NCBI GenBank assembly: GCA_018263575.1
Contig: JAANWX010000105.1
Span: forward strand, 1 to 40,796
DNA from: Chloroflexota bacterium
GTDB lineage: Bacteria > Chloroflexota > Anaerolineae > Anaerolineales > UBA11858
Direction: 5' to 3'
DNA: 40,796 nucleotides
Below the pieces are notes generated by a model. It was given only the letters and a program-made list of their open reading frames with translations, was not told where the DNA came from and made no database searches. A program made the translations under genes and the position numbers. Shown here in pieces: positions 15,315 through 24,114 of this stretch; the stretch's first letter is position 1, and every line of letters begins with the position of its first letter.

Positions 15315-17423
15315 CTACTCACGGTCAAGGACTGTACGGATTGTCTTAGCAATCTTATCAACATTGAAAGGCTTCTCAATAACTTCTAAAAAACCGGATC
15401 TCTTTAATTTTTCTTTGCTGGCTTGCATAATATACCCAGTAATAGCCATTACATTCACATGCCCTAATCTCTCCAAATGGGCACGCAGTTCCTGTCCACC
15501 CATCCCCGGCATGACCAAATCTGTAACCACTAAATCAGTAGAATACGCCTGATACATTTCTAAAGCTTCTCTTCCGTTAGAGGCAGTTCTCACCTGGTAT
15601 CCAATCGATTCCAAAACAGTTTTCCCCGCTTCCCGTAACTGGCCATTATCTTCAACCAGCAAGATCTTTTCTCCTCTCCCTACAGGAACGGTTTCTTTTT
15701 CTTCTTCGATTAATTGGACTTCAGTGTCAGAAACCGGGAGATAAATGTGGAAAGTAGTCCCCCGGCCTACTTCCGTCTCTAAATCAATAAATCCGCCGTG
15801 CTGCTTGACAATCCCATAAACTTGGGCAAGACCCAACCCGGTTCCTTTGTCAACTTCCTTGGTGGTGAAGAAAGGCTCAAAAATGTGCTTCCGGACCTCT
15901 TCTTCCATTCCTGTGCCGCTATCAGATACAATGAGATGAGCCCATTCTCCGGGGGACATTTCAGCGATGGGGGGAACCTGCAAATCTTTGACCACAATTT
16001 CGGAGAGTTTAATAAATAACTTGCCACCCTCTGGCATAGCATCCCGGGCATTGGCAGCCAAATTAACCAACATTTGTTTTAGGCGAGTAGAATCGGCTTC
16101 GATAACACACTCATCAACTTCAACGGCGAGATTAAAACGGATATTCTCCCGAATCGCCTGACGCAAGATAAAAGCCGTTTCCCCCAGGAATTTCCGGAGT
16201 TCAACGGGTTTCGTCTCCATAAGGCCATGCCGGCTAAAATCAAGAATCTGGTCAATGAGCGTTGAAGCGTGGCCCACTTCCGATATCACAATCTCTAAGG
16301 ATTCGAACACGCTGGGGGGTAAATCAGGCACTCTCCTCGCGATCTGCGCCTGGAGGGTGATCGTGGTCAGAAAATTGCGAAAGTCATGGGCAATTCCCCC
16401 GGCAAGTTGGCCAACGGAGGCCAACTGCTCTTGCCGCCAGAGTTGTTTTTCGAACTCCATCCGTTCGGTGATGTCCCGCACCACGCCAAGGACGGCGTAT
16501 TGGCCTTGATATTGAATAACATTGACTGAAAAATCGCAAAGGACAATTTTCCCGTCTTTTCGCAAAACTTTCGCTGTATAAGTATTGGGGACTTCTTCTC
16601 CTCTGGCTCTCCTCTCTCCAAAGGCCTCAATTTTCTTTCGATTATCGGGATGAATGAGATGCCAGACTTCAATGTCCAGTAACTCTTCTCGCGAATAACC
16701 GGTTATTTCAGAAACCCGCTTATTAACCAACAAGAAACGACTTCCCCTGTAAATATAAATCGCATCGTGGCTCTGTTCGATGATCGCTCTATATTTGGAT
16801 TCACTCTCCCGCAACTCTTGCTCGACCCGCATCCGTTCCCTAATCACTTGCTGCGCCTGGGCATACAAGCGCGCGTTTTCAATCGCCACCGCCATTTGGC
16901 CGGCCATGGTCTCAATAACCATGACATCGTTCTCATCAAAAGCCTGTGTGGCATCGGCCTCCACTTCCAAGATGCCTATCAGCTTATCGTTGACCTTGAT
17001 CGGCGCCGAGACAGAAGAAGGGGAAAGCCACTCCCCTACCCGGTAAGGAATAGGATCGTTACCAGCATCTTCGACGACAATCGTCTCCCCGCGTTGAGCT
17101 GCTATCCCAATGGCCCCTTCCCCAAAAAACTGGTTATACTCATCAGGAATAATGCTCCAAAATTTATCCGTGGCAGCGACGATATACAGATCCCCCGCTT
17201 CTTCGACTTCAAGAACAGGTTTCTCTTCATTCACCAACATGACAGCCACTCGCGGATACCCTAATGCATCGTGCATGGCATCCACGACCTGTTGAAAAAG
17301 ATCTTCTTGAGCAAGCAAAGAAGTAATCTGACGGCCAATACGATTCAAAATTGCCAATTGCTTGACCCGCCGCGCCAGGGTCTCTGCCGTTTGCTCAGCT
17401 TCGTCATTCAGAGTCGTACTCAT
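15315..17423 (-). CDS. Hybrid sensor histidine kinase (GAF-PAS-HisKA-HATPase-receiver)
   Basis: The start at ATG 17423 (GGAG 4 bases upstream) is preferred over TTG 17438 and gives 702 residues. Domain order: coiled start; GAF domain (about 25-190) with [23 protein letters not shown]; a linking helix; PAS domain (about 215-325) with IHPDNR and [16 protein letters not shown]; HisKA with [11 protein letters not shown], phospho-acceptor H346; HATPase_c with [10 protein letters not shown] (N box), DSGTGM (G1), FEPFFTTK (F box) and GTGLGL (G2); and a receiver (about 585-702) with [11 protein letters not shown] (D635), AITGY and IEKPF. No membrane segment is seen, so the sensor is cytosolic. There is no cognate output regulator in the window. 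Confidence 0.93.
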   Translation of the reverse strand: MSTTLNDEAEQTAETLARRVKQLAILNRIGRQITSLLAQEDLFQQVVDAMHDALGYPRVAVMLVNEEKPVLEVEEAGDLYIVAATDKFWSIIPDEYNQFFGEGAIGIAAQRGETIVVEDAGNDPIPYRVGEWLSPSSVSAPIKVNDKLIGILEVEADATQAFDENDVMVIETMAGQMAVAIENARLYAQAQQVIRERMRVEQELRESESKYRAIIEQSHDAIYIYRGSRFLLVNKRVSEITGYSREELLDIEVWHLIHPDNRKKIEAFGERRARGEEVPNTYTAKVLRKDGKIVLCDFSVNVIQYQGQYAVLGVVRDITERMEFEKQLWRQEQLASVGQLAGGIAHDFRNFLTTITLQAQIARRVPDLPPSVFESLEIVISEVGHASTLIDQILDFSRHGLMETKPVELRKFLGETAFILRQAIRENIRFNLAVEVDECVIEADSTRLKQMLVNLAANARDAMPEGGKLFIKLSEIVVKDLQVPPIAEMSPGEWAHLIVSDSGTGMEEEVRKHIFEPFFTTKEVDKGTGLGLAQVYGIVKQHGGFIDLETEVGRGTTFHIYLPVSDTEVQLIEEEKETVPVGRGEKILLVEDNGQLREAGKTVLESIGYQVRTASNGREALEMYQAYSTDLVVTDLVMPGMGGQELRAHLERLGHVNVMAITGYIMQASKEKLKRSGFLEVIEKPFNVDKIAKTIRTVLDRE

Positions 17424-17474
17424 GGCACTCTCCGGCAAGATAAAGGGGAATCGTTCATCAATCCAAAGAGATAA

Positions 17475-17567
17475 ACTTCAAAAATTCTCAAAATAACGGG
17501 TAGCGGAAGTGACAACCACTAGCAGAAGTGACTATCACTACCCCAACAACTATGAGATTTTTGAAGT
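17475..17567. promoter_or_regulatory. Inverted repeat enclosing two 19-bp direct repeats upstream of the histidine kinase
   Basis: ACTTCAAAAATTCTCA (17475-17490) pairs with TGAGATTTTTGAAGT (17553-17567) with one extra base. Between them are tandem copies of a 19-bp unit, TAGCGGAAGTGACAACCAC (17501-17519) and TAGCAGAAGTGACTATCAC (17520-17538). Tandem sites at this position would suit a regulator that controls the histidine kinase operon. Function is inferred from the layout only. Confidence 0.45.
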
Positions 17568-17781
17568 CGGCCCTAGAGAAAGGGGAGAATACTCACATTA
17601 TGATAAAGTCCGACCGCAAAACAGTCAATAGTTGAGAGGAAGGGTGAAGACAAAAAGGGGGTAGAAATTAACCAACAACTTTTTGGCACACCCAAAGCAA
17701 AGTTAAGACTTGTATATTGACACAAGTAAGTTATACTTAAATAAGATTGATCCATCCGTCATTTGCCAAAAAGGAGGAACC
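17568..17781 (+). promoter_or_regulatory. Promoter region of the 17782 lipoprotein
   Basis: TGGCAC at 17684-17689 with GC 12 bases after its GG is a partial sigma-54 (-24/-12) match; the -12 reads AAGCA rather than TTGCA. Further down, TTGACA (17717-17722) and AT-rich TAAATA sequence could be a sigma-70-type promoter, although spacing is not ideal. ACTTGT (17708-17713) and ACAAGT (17722-17727) form an operator-like dyad over that -35. AAGGAGG at 17771-17777 is a strong ribosome site before ATG 17782. Confidence 0.4.
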
Positions 17782-18765
17782 ATGCAGAAAGAAAAACAAA
17801 ACCCGCTTTGTTACCCTCGGGGCCTGTACCTGGCCCTAGCAGGGCTACTGCTAATAAGCCTCAGTCTAGCCTGCAACCTCCCTGGCGGAGGGACAGGGCC
17901 AGCCGGCGGAGAGGAAATCAACATAGAAACTGGCGTAGCTCAAACCATGACAGCCCGAGCCGCAGAGGACCAGCAGCCTGAGGAAGAAGGACAAGAACCC
18001 AGTCAGGGCGGTGAAGAACCTCCCGCCACTCCTACTGACACCCTTCCCCCGCCCCCAACCAATACTCCTACCGAAACCTTTACGCCCAGCCCAACAAATA
18101 CGCCAACCCAAACCCCCACCATAACCCCATCGCCAACCAACACGCTTACCCTAACGCCTGAGATCCCCATGGTACAGGTATCCATGAGTACCAACTGCCG
18201 GGTTGGCCCTGGCAAAGTATACGATCAAGTGGGCGTCTTACTCGCAGGTGAAGAAGCTGAAGTCATCGCCAAAGACCCCCAAGGATCAGATTGGTACATC
18301 CGTAACCCTGACCAAGCGGGAGGATTTTGCTGGATATGGGGACAATACGCTACGGTCTCAGGGGATACCACGAATTTGCCCGTTTTCACCCCTCCCCCTA
18401 CCCCAACTCCTTCTCAGGGATTCACAGTTTCCTATCACGAAGTTGAAACTTGCGGCGGGGATTGGTTCATCGAATACAAAATTGTTAATAACGGCAACTT
18501 ACCGCTACTCTCGGCATCGACAACTACGACTGACACAGTTACTGGGACAACTGTGACCGCTAACTATAACCAGTTCTTAGAAATGAACGGATGCGCAACC
18601 ACGAATTCTCAAAACGACCTCCTAACCGGAGAAATTGGGTATACGCTAAGTAACTGGCTTGGCAATGACCCCACTGGGCATAACATAAATGCCGCTATCA
18701 CCGTCTGCACGGAGGATGGACAGGGAGGAACCTGCCAGACCAAGAATATCAGCTTCACACCGTAA
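17782..18765 (+). CDS. SH3-like lipoprotein with Thr/Pro linker
   Basis: The start is ATG 17782 (Shine-Dalgarno AAGGAGG), giving 327 residues. An N-terminal signal peptide ends in LSLAC, a lipobox-like site, so the protein is probably a lipoprotein on the outer face. A Glu/Gly region is followed by a TPT/SPTNTP linker (about 80-125), then an SH3b-like domain with STNCRVGPGKVYDQVGVLLAGEEAEV and GGFCWIWGQYA. A second Thr/Pro linker leads to an unrecognised C-terminal domain with paired cysteines (VETCGGDWFIEYKIVNNG). This architecture is common in Anaerolineae surface proteins. The stop overlaps the convergent PAP2 gene by 11 bp. Confidence 0.8.
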   Translation: MQKEKQNPLCYPRGLYLALAGLLLISLSLACNLPGGGTGPAGGEEINIETGVAQTMTARAAEDQQPEEEGQEPSQGGEEPPATPTDTLPPPPTNTPTETFTPSPTNTPTQTPTITPSPTNTLTLTPEIPMVQVSMSTNCRVGPGKVYDQVGVLLAGEEAEVIAKDPQGSDWYIRNPDQAGGFCWIWGQYATVSGDTTNLPVFTPPPTPTPSQGFTVSYHEVETCGGDWFIEYKIVNNGNLPLLSASTTTTDTVTGTTVTANYNQFLEMNGCATTNSQNDLLTGEIGYTLSNWLGNDPTGHNINAAITVCTEDGQGGTCQTKNISFTP

Positions 18766-19357
18766 GAAGTCCCGCAACCCGCCAGATGAGAATGGTCGAG
18801 CTTGCGCTTGTTAAACCCAGCCCCGTCCCTGCGATTGTGTCCAGGGGATAGTGAACGCCCATCGCCAACCGCCCCAAAGTGACCAGGCTGGCAACTCCCC
18901 CGGAAACGAGATAGGCATACCAGGGTGCACCCCAAAAGGCGGGGATGAGCAGAGCCAAGAACCAAACGCGGAAACTGTCCCCGCTGGGGAAGGATGGGTC
19001 GGTAGGTGGCTGGGGTTGAAGCATGTCGGCTCCCACGGGGGAAAGCTTAAAAGGCCTGGGACGCCCCACCAAGCGTTTAACGGTCACCTCCAGGCCGGCC
19101 GCCAGGCCGAATATCCCTCCCGCAATTACCCCCGCCCGCCAGTCGAGGACGATCAATCCTCCCAGGCAGAAAAGCGCAAACGGTGTCCGCCCCAAGAACC
19201 ACAGACGTTGAAATAAGCTCACGCCAATTTTCTCCCGCAAAAAAATATGCCCGGTGAGGAAACTTTTGGCGTCGGCGCGGTTTATTTTTCCTCGAAGGTG
19301 GAGAAAGCCAATCCCAAAAAGAATGCCCCCCAACCATAAGGTGATGAGAGCGTTCAT
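18755..19357 (-). CDS. PAP2-family membrane phosphatase
   Basis: The ATG at 19357 overlaps the upstream stop as ATGA and gives 200 residues. The three PAP2 motifs are visible: KRLVGRPRP (K94-x6-R101-P102), PSGD (124-127) and R163-x5-H169-x3-D173. About five membrane segments alternate with them. Classical members carry PSGH; here the histidine is aspartate, a variant seen in some bacterial subfamilies, so activity is likely but not certain. Such enzymes remove phosphate from phosphatidate, phosphatidylglycerophosphate or undecaprenyl pyrophosphate. Placement after an acyltransferase and a CDP-alcohol phosphatidyltransferase points to a phospholipid intermediate. It is the last gene of the operon. 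Confidence 0.82.
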   Translation of the reverse strand: MNALITLWLGGILFGIGFLHLRGKINRADAKSFLTGHIFLREKIGVSLFQRLWFLGRTPFALFCLGGLIVLDWRAGVIAGGIFGLAAGLEVTVKRLVGRPRPFKLSPVGADMLQPQPPTDPSFPSGDSFRVWFLALLIPAFWGAPWYAYLVSGGVASLVTLGRLAMGVHYPLDTIAGTGLGLTSASSTILIWRVAGLLTV

Positions 19358-20265
19358 GGTAGTTTCTCCATGACTTCGGGCCAAACCGGGTAATACATGA
19401 GCCATTGGGTTGGCGCTCGTTTGATATAACCAGTGACGATGTCGATAACCATCTCCACATTTTGTTTGACTTCGGTGAAACGGTTGTCATGGCGTTCGAG
19501 CGGAATAAGGCCTGTATGCATAATCTCGTATTTTCCGTCGGGGCGCATAGCGGTCCCTAAAACGAGGAGAGGGACATCGGCGGCGAGGGCTATTTGGATG
19601 TAGCCCACGGGGAGCGTGCTGGGGTATCCAAAAAATGTGATCATGTGGCTTTTCTTGCGCCTTTTAACAGGGCGGTCTACGCCAGTTGCAACCACGCCGC
19701 CCTGCTTTAAGGTTTCAACGGCGCGTGAAAATATGTCCGGCTCACTAAAGGGGATCACCTCCATACCCATGGAAGCCCTAAGCTTGTTTTGAATTTTATA
19801 TCCGCTAAAGGGGTCAGCATACCCCAAGAGCTTGGCTTGCAGGCCATGAAGGGACAGCGCCCGTAAAGCGAGGTCAAAATTACTGGTATGAGGAGCGACC
19901 ACAAAAACCCCTTTTCCGCTGTGGCTGGCGGTGACGATTTCTTTGAGATTCTTTGCGTTGGGAAATAAATTCAGAATTCTTTGTGTGTCATCGAAAGAGC
20001 GATAAAGGTCATAATAACATCGCCCAGCGTGTCTAAGAACAGCTTTGGCTTTGGCTTTCAGGTCTTTGGGGGAGAGGTTTTCTTTTCCGTGCACAACCCA
20101 CTGATTGGCTTTGATGGCCCTCACCATAGGGGAATCTTCTCGATTGACGAGGAAGGCGGCTATCCAATCACTCAGGAGAAGTCCCAGCCTTGGGGGGAAT
20201 AAACGCCCAACGGCAATGGCAAGCCCTACCCCATATTTACTGTTGGCAAAGTTTTGAAAATCCAT
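19354..20265 (-). CDS. LpxL/HtrB-like lysophospholipid acyltransferase
   Basis: The 303-residue protein has an N-terminal hydrophobic helix, then VFVVAPHTSNFDLALRAL with the acyltransferase HX4D motif (H126, D131). Later elements are NKLRASMGMEVIPF, GGVVATGVDRP, a basic RRKKSHMITFFGYPSTLPVGYIQIAL and a C-terminal APTQWLMYYPVWPEV, matching the 'Q W/Y xxxR/YxxW' ending of the LpxL/PatA group. It probably transfers an acyl chain from acyl carrier to a lipid head group or glycolipid. It overlaps the PAP2 gene by 4 bp and follows the CDP-alcohol transferase by 17 bp. Its start codon lies inside a 19-base stretch (20262-20280) identical to the 5' end of the cloverleaf repeat at 34493-34511. Confidence 0.85.
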   Translation of the reverse strand: MDFQNFANSKYGVGLAIAVGRLFPPRLGLLLSDWIAAFLVNREDSPMVRAIKANQWVVHGKENLSPKDLKAKAKAVLRHAGRCYYDLYRSFDDTQRILNLFPNAKNLKEIVTASHSGKGVFVVAPHTSNFDLALRALSLHGLQAKLLGYADPFSGYKIQNKLRASMGMEVIPFSEPDIFSRAVETLKQGGVVATGVDRPVKRRKKSHMITFFGYPSTLPVGYIQIALAADVPLLVLGTAMRPDGKYEIMHTGLIPLERHDNRFTEVKQNVEMVIDIVTGYIKRAPTQWLMYYPVWPEVMEKLP

Positions 20266-20282
20266 TTCGACCTACATTTCTC

Positions 20283-20876
20283 CTATTTCTTCTCACTCAA
20301 CACAATGTACCCCTCAATCAAAACCGGAATCCCTCGCAAGAGACAGATCAACACGCTAAGCCAGGTGAAGGTCAACGCTGCGGCATGAATTGGGCCTTCC
20401 CAGGCAGCTTGTGCGCTTCGGAGGCTCAGGTTTAGGGTCAAGGTGCCAAATGCAAAGCCTTTGACGATCCCATAGGAGGCACGCATAAAGCGAGAAGAAA
20501 CTAAAAATTGGCTGAGCGGGGATTTAAGTTGCTCGAAGGCCTTCTTTCCCTTGCGCATACCGATGGCTCGGACAGCGTCCACGGTTATCCCTCTGGTAAT
20601 GACAATGACAGGAACCAAGATCGAGATCAGGTTAAGGTCAGCGAAAATCACCCATAACACCAACTCCAACGTTCGGTCGGTGGCAATATCAAGCACGCTT
20701 CCCAAAAGGCTGGTTTCATTCCGAGAACGGGCGACAACGCCGTCCAGGGTGTCCATAAGAATGATAATGACGATGAATGGCACACACCACGCTTGTACCT
20801 GAGCATCTCCAAAGTACAGCAAGCCGATGTATAAAAAAAGAAGCGGGAATCGAAAAAGAGTGATGATATTGGCCAT
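20283..20876 (-). CDS. CDP-alcohol phosphatidyltransferase family enzyme
   Basis: The 197-residue integral membrane enzyme carries the complete signature D-G-x2-A-R-x8-G-x3-D-x3-D (D45, G46, A49, R50, G59, D63, D67), with about five to six membrane segments around it. Family members displace CMP from a CDP-linked lipid with an alcohol such as glycerol phosphate, inositol phosphate or serine. The alcohol cannot be read from the sequence. Next to an LpxL/PatA-like acyltransferase and a PAP2 phosphatase, the set is reminiscent of phosphatidylinositol/glycolipid modules of Actinobacteria. It starts 6 bp after the radical SAM stop, a tight operon link. Confidence 0.88.
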   Translation of the reverse strand: MANIITLFRFPLLFLYIGLLYFGDAQVQAWCVPFIVIIILMDTLDGVVARSRNETSLLGSVLDIATDRTLELVLWVIFADLNLISILVPVIVITRGITVDAVRAIGMRKGKKAFEQLKSPLSQFLVSSRFMRASYGIVKGFAFGTLTLNLSLRSAQAAWEGPIHAAALTFTWLSVLICLLRGIPVLIEGYIVLSEKK

Positions 20877-20882
20877 AAATGA

Positions 20883-22259
20883 TTATCCTAACGTGAGCAC
20901 ATGTTCTGGGGCTGGTTTAAAGCGCTGATTTTCAAGGGCGAGGGGACATCCTCCGCCACATTCTTGCAGCAGCGGGCAGGGTACACAGGCCTGGGGAACG
21001 TAGACCCGTTCTCTAATATTGACCGCTAAATCGTGTTTCCAAATTTGCTCCCACGGATCAACAAGCATATTTCCTAGCTGATGATAATAGGATTGACAGG
21101 GGATGACGCCGCCGTCGGGTTCGACGCACATATTATACAGGGCGGCCGTGCACCCCTTCACGCCCAAGTCCAGGGTCATGGGGTCAAAGTGGCAGTATTG
21201 GGTGGGCGTATACCAGATAAGGCGTTGCCCAGCGGTTTGTGTCTTTTCTTGGGCTATGGCCAATAAAGGTTCCAACTCATTTTCGGTTAGGCCTGTCTTT
21301 ACTTCCGTGCCGCGCCCCGAGTAGATGAGGGCATTGAGACCAATGGTAGGCACACCAACCTCGGCCAAGAAATCCAAAGTCTCGCCCAGGCTCTGGTAGT
21401 TGTCCCGAAGCATGGTGGTGTTGGTCATCACATAGAGGGAAGAGGTCAGGGCGTTGCGGATTCCGGCCATGGTCTGCTCCCAAGCGCCTGGACGGTTGAC
21501 CATCTCGTCGTGGGTGGCCGGGTCCTGGGACTCCACCGTGATCTGGACGTGATCGAGTCCAGCGTCAACCAGCGTTTGGACGTAGTCGGGGTCGCTCATA
21601 CGGCGGGCGTTGGTGTTCAACCCGGTGATTTGGCCCTTGCTCTCCGCGTAGGCAATAAGTTGGGGAAGGTCGTCCCGCAGGGTGGGCTCGCCACCGGTGA
21701 AAACCACGTGGGGAATGCTCAAATCCCACAGCTTATCGATAATTTCTTTCCATTCCCCGGTAGATGTCTCAGCCAGGTTCCGCCCTTGGACGTTATAACA
21801 ATGGTGGCAATCGTTGTTGCAGCGGTAGGTCAGGGCCAAATCCATGCGATAGGGCGCGGTGGGACGCTGGCTGAAGGGGGTTTCAACTTCCAGGTGCGGG
21901 AGGGTGCAGGCCGGGCAGCCGCCGGGTTGGAGCATGGCCTCCAAATCCGCCGCCACGCGCTCATAGTCGGCCCAGGCTTGCTCAGGGGTAACAGTGTAAC
22001 GCCCGGTAATGGCCTTCACCACCTCATCCACAGGCTCCTCTTCCAGGGCCAAAAAGGTCATGAAGGCCGCCGTGGGGTTAAGGTGAACCACCTGGTTGGC
22101 GTTGACAATTAACGTCCCGTGGCCGTCAGGATCAAGGCGTAAATGAATCCTGGTTTTGTCGTCCTTGGTTCGGCGAAGATAGTGATGCAGGCCCGGTGAG
22201 TGGACACCCTCGCCCTTAAAGAGAGATTTTATTCCAGCCAGTATATCTTTAGGTATCAT
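20883..22259 (-). CDS. PqqD-like/radical SAM/SPASM fusion, putative peptide-modifying maturase
   Basis: The 458-residue protein has three parts. Residues about 36-110 (NQVVHLNPTAAFMTFLAL...VDEVVKAITGRYTVTPEQAWADYERV) look like a PqqD-type RiPP recognition element, which binds leader or substrate proteins. The radical SAM core has CNNDCHHC (C147, C151, C154) and FTGGEPTLR. The C-terminal SPASM domain shows C-x12-G-x4-C and later C-x2-C-x5-C-x3-C (CVPCPLLQECGGGC), giving auxiliary Fe-S clusters. This architecture installs thioether or other radical cross-links in ribosomal peptides. A protein with a (CA)4G(CA)3 tail is encoded 42 bp upstream and is the obvious candidate substrate. I recall a protein-family model for radical SAM proteins paired with Cys-rich partners but cannot check it here. 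Confidence 0.88.
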   Translation of the reverse strand: MIPKDILAGIKSLFKGEGVHSPGLHHYLRRTKDDKTRIHLRLDPDGHGTLIVNANQVVHLNPTAAFMTFLALEEEPVDEVVKAITGRYTVTPEQAWADYERVAADLEAMLQPGGCPACTLPHLEVETPFSQRPTAPYRMDLALTYRCNNDCHHCYNVQGRNLAETSTGEWKEIIDKLWDLSIPHVVFTGGEPTLRDDLPQLIAYAESKGQITGLNTNARRMSDPDYVQTLVDAGLDHVQITVESQDPATHDEMVNRPGAWEQTMAGIRNALTSSLYVMTNTTMLRDNYQSLGETLDFLAEVGVPTIGLNALIYSGRGTEVKTGLTENELEPLLAIAQEKTQTAGQRLIWYTPTQYCHFDPMTLDLGVKGCTAALYNMCVEPDGGVIPCQSYYHQLGNMLVDPWEQIWKHDLAVNIRERVYVPQACVPCPLLQECGGGCPLALENQRFKPAPEHVLTLG

Positions 22260-22301
22260 GAATGAAATCCAGAGATAGGAGGAATCGGTTTCCCGAAACG
22301 C

Positions 22302-23993
22302 CTACCGCCCCCCTCCCGCGCAGGCACAGGCACACCCAGCACAGGCACAGGCACAAGCACAACTACTGCCACCGCTGCTGCTCCATCCACTACTGGAAGA
22401 TTTTGGAATAGGATTGGTTTTCTCAGTGATGCGATTGGTGAAATCTGTAATATTGCCTACGACATTTCCTGAGAAATCCTGAATGCCCCCCACCATGGAG
22501 GCGGCAAATTCTCCCCCTGGTAAGTTGGGAAGCGAAAGGGGCTGTTTCCCGGAAGGGCTGGAGGTTGATGTCCTGGAGACGGTGGGTCCGCTGCGGCGGC
22601 GGTAAACGGGATCGTAACGGTGCCACCACATCGGCAAGAAGACAGGCCCGTGACGGAAGACGGTTTGGGTGCGGTCCTCGAAGTCCTCGTCCAGCATGGT
22701 CCATCCCATATGCTGGTTGTATTTTTCGCTTTTGATCTCAGGCGTGTCAGCGCGCTCAACTTGTTCCCAAGCTTTCTTCATGATGCTCTCATAATACCTT
22801 ACGGTTTCATGGTGGCTGAAGCGTTTCATCTTCTTGCCCACGCTATCAATGAGATCGATCATCAAGTCTTGAAGTTCCCTTTTGCGCTCCTTTTCAGAAG
22901 CCTTTCCAAAAGCGGCCAAAAATTGGATCTCATATTTACGCAAACCTTTGGGAAGGGGATCGACGATCTCTAACTCGAGGGGGTCGCGGGAGAGCACTTG
23001 AGCAGTTCCCTTTTGGAGACAGGCAAACAAGATCATGGTCAGAATTTTATCGGCTGGCTTCTCCAACAAAATGGCCGCTTCAATGGCACTTAGGCCGCGC
23101 TTAATGCCGTGCCCCTCTATTTTCATTTTGGGCGGGAGATATTTTAGCTTGCGTTTTTTCGATTTTCGAGCAGCGGCTACGGCAATCAGAATAAAGACTA
23201 AAACCATGCTGGCCGGACAACACATACCCGCCAAGGCATCCGTGGTTATGCCTAAACTTTCCAAGGTTATGCCTAAACTTTCCAAGAGACCGGCCTTTTG
23301 AATGGCTGATTCTGGTACATATTGGGCTGGGAAGGAGGCTCCAAATTTATATTGGGTGTAGGCATTGGCTTCGGCGTTGTGCCAGGTGTAGGTGATGCGT
23401 TGAGCGGCGTCCATTCCAGTTTGGGGGGATTCGGGGAACCCCCTGGGGGCGCCGTGCCAGCGCGGTTCAGCGGGTTGCACTCCGGGGGGAAGGTGGAAGA
23501 CCATGGTCAGGTATGTCAAGCCGTCAACATATTCCTTCCCAAACCAGGTGGGGGAGAAGACTGCGCTGGCGTACTCATCGCCTTCCGTGTCGGGTCGCAA
23601 AACCCCCTCAATAGATGCCACATAAGCGTGAACTACCCCTTTCCCGCCGGGGGGGATGGCGTCTCCGCCCAGCCCAAGGGCCACCCCGGTCCCGCTGCCC
23701 TGATATTCGGAGGTAGAGATGAAGTTAATCGGCTTGCCATCAACGTCAGCGGTGATATTGCTGGTGCTGAAATTGCCGTTCGGTAAACCGAGGTCAACGT
23801 ATTCTATGGCATGGCCGGTGGGCGTATTCGTGAAGTGGAAAGTGTACTCCAGCGAGAGCGTCCCATCCTCATTCCAGTAAGCGTGGACAATTTCTCTATC
23901 GAGCCGGAAATAGTAATCTTGGGCAAGGGCTGTGCTGGGAAGGATCATCAACAAGGTAAATAAAATTAAGAGGTGTAATAATCGCTTTTTCAT
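22302..23993 (-). CDS. Membrane protein with alternating Cys-Ala C-terminal tail, candidate radical SAM substrate
   Basis: The 563-residue protein has a signal peptide ending TALAQ, an outside beta-rich domain (about 25-245, DUF2207-like), one membrane segment (PASMVLVFILIAVAAA), a basic stop-transfer patch and a cytosolic part. The cytosolic part has a winged-helix-like domain (GLSAIEAAILLEKPADKILTMILFA...), a helical region and a Ser/Gly linker. It ends at residues 545-563 in (CA)4G(CA)3GGGR with seven cysteines. The tail is on the same side as a cytosolic maturase. Known DUF2207 proteins end in Gly/Ser-rich tails, so the Cys-Ala version is special. A tandem 21-bp duplication encodes LESLGIT twice just before the membrane segment. 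Confidence 0.8.
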   Translation of the reverse strand: MKKRLLHLLILFTLLMILPSTALAQDYYFRLDREIVHAYWNEDGTLSLEYTFHFTNTPTGHAIEYVDLGLPNGNFSTSNITADVDGKPINFISTSEYQGSGTGVALGLGGDAIPPGGKGVVHAYVASIEGVLRPDTEGDEYASAVFSPTWFGKEYVDGLTYLTMVFHLPPGVQPAEPRWHGAPRGFPESPQTGMDAAQRITYTWHNAEANAYTQYKFGASFPAQYVPESAIQKAGLLESLGITLESLGITTDALAGMCCPASMVLVFILIAVAAARKSKKRKLKYLPPKMKIEGHGIKRGLSAIEAAILLEKPADKILTMILFACLQKGTAQVLSRDPLELEIVDPLPKGLRKYEIQFLAAFGKASEKERKRELQDLMIDLIDSVGKKMKRFSHHETVRYYESIMKKAWEQVERADTPEIKSEKYNQHMGWTMLDEDFEDRTQTVFRHGPVFLPMWWHRYDPVYRRRSGPTVSRTSTSSPSGKQPLSLPNLPGGEFAASMVGGIQDFSGNVVGNITDFTNRITEKTNPIPKSSSSGWSSSGGSSCACACACAGCACACAGGGR

Positions 23994-24114
23994 ATCTATA
24001 TTCTCCTTAAAACCTTGCCATCTGGTGTCTGCTATACTTAAAGCTTACGCTCTCAGGGGATCGCCAGTTCCCCGGCCTTTGCCCGCAGGAGCTGTCGATC
24101 CTGCTCGAGCACAA

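Noticed and set aside
22302-22360. The Cys-Ala tail as a stand-alone metallothionein or precursor peptide
   Set aside because: It is in frame with the 563-residue membrane protein and has no separate start or ribosome site.
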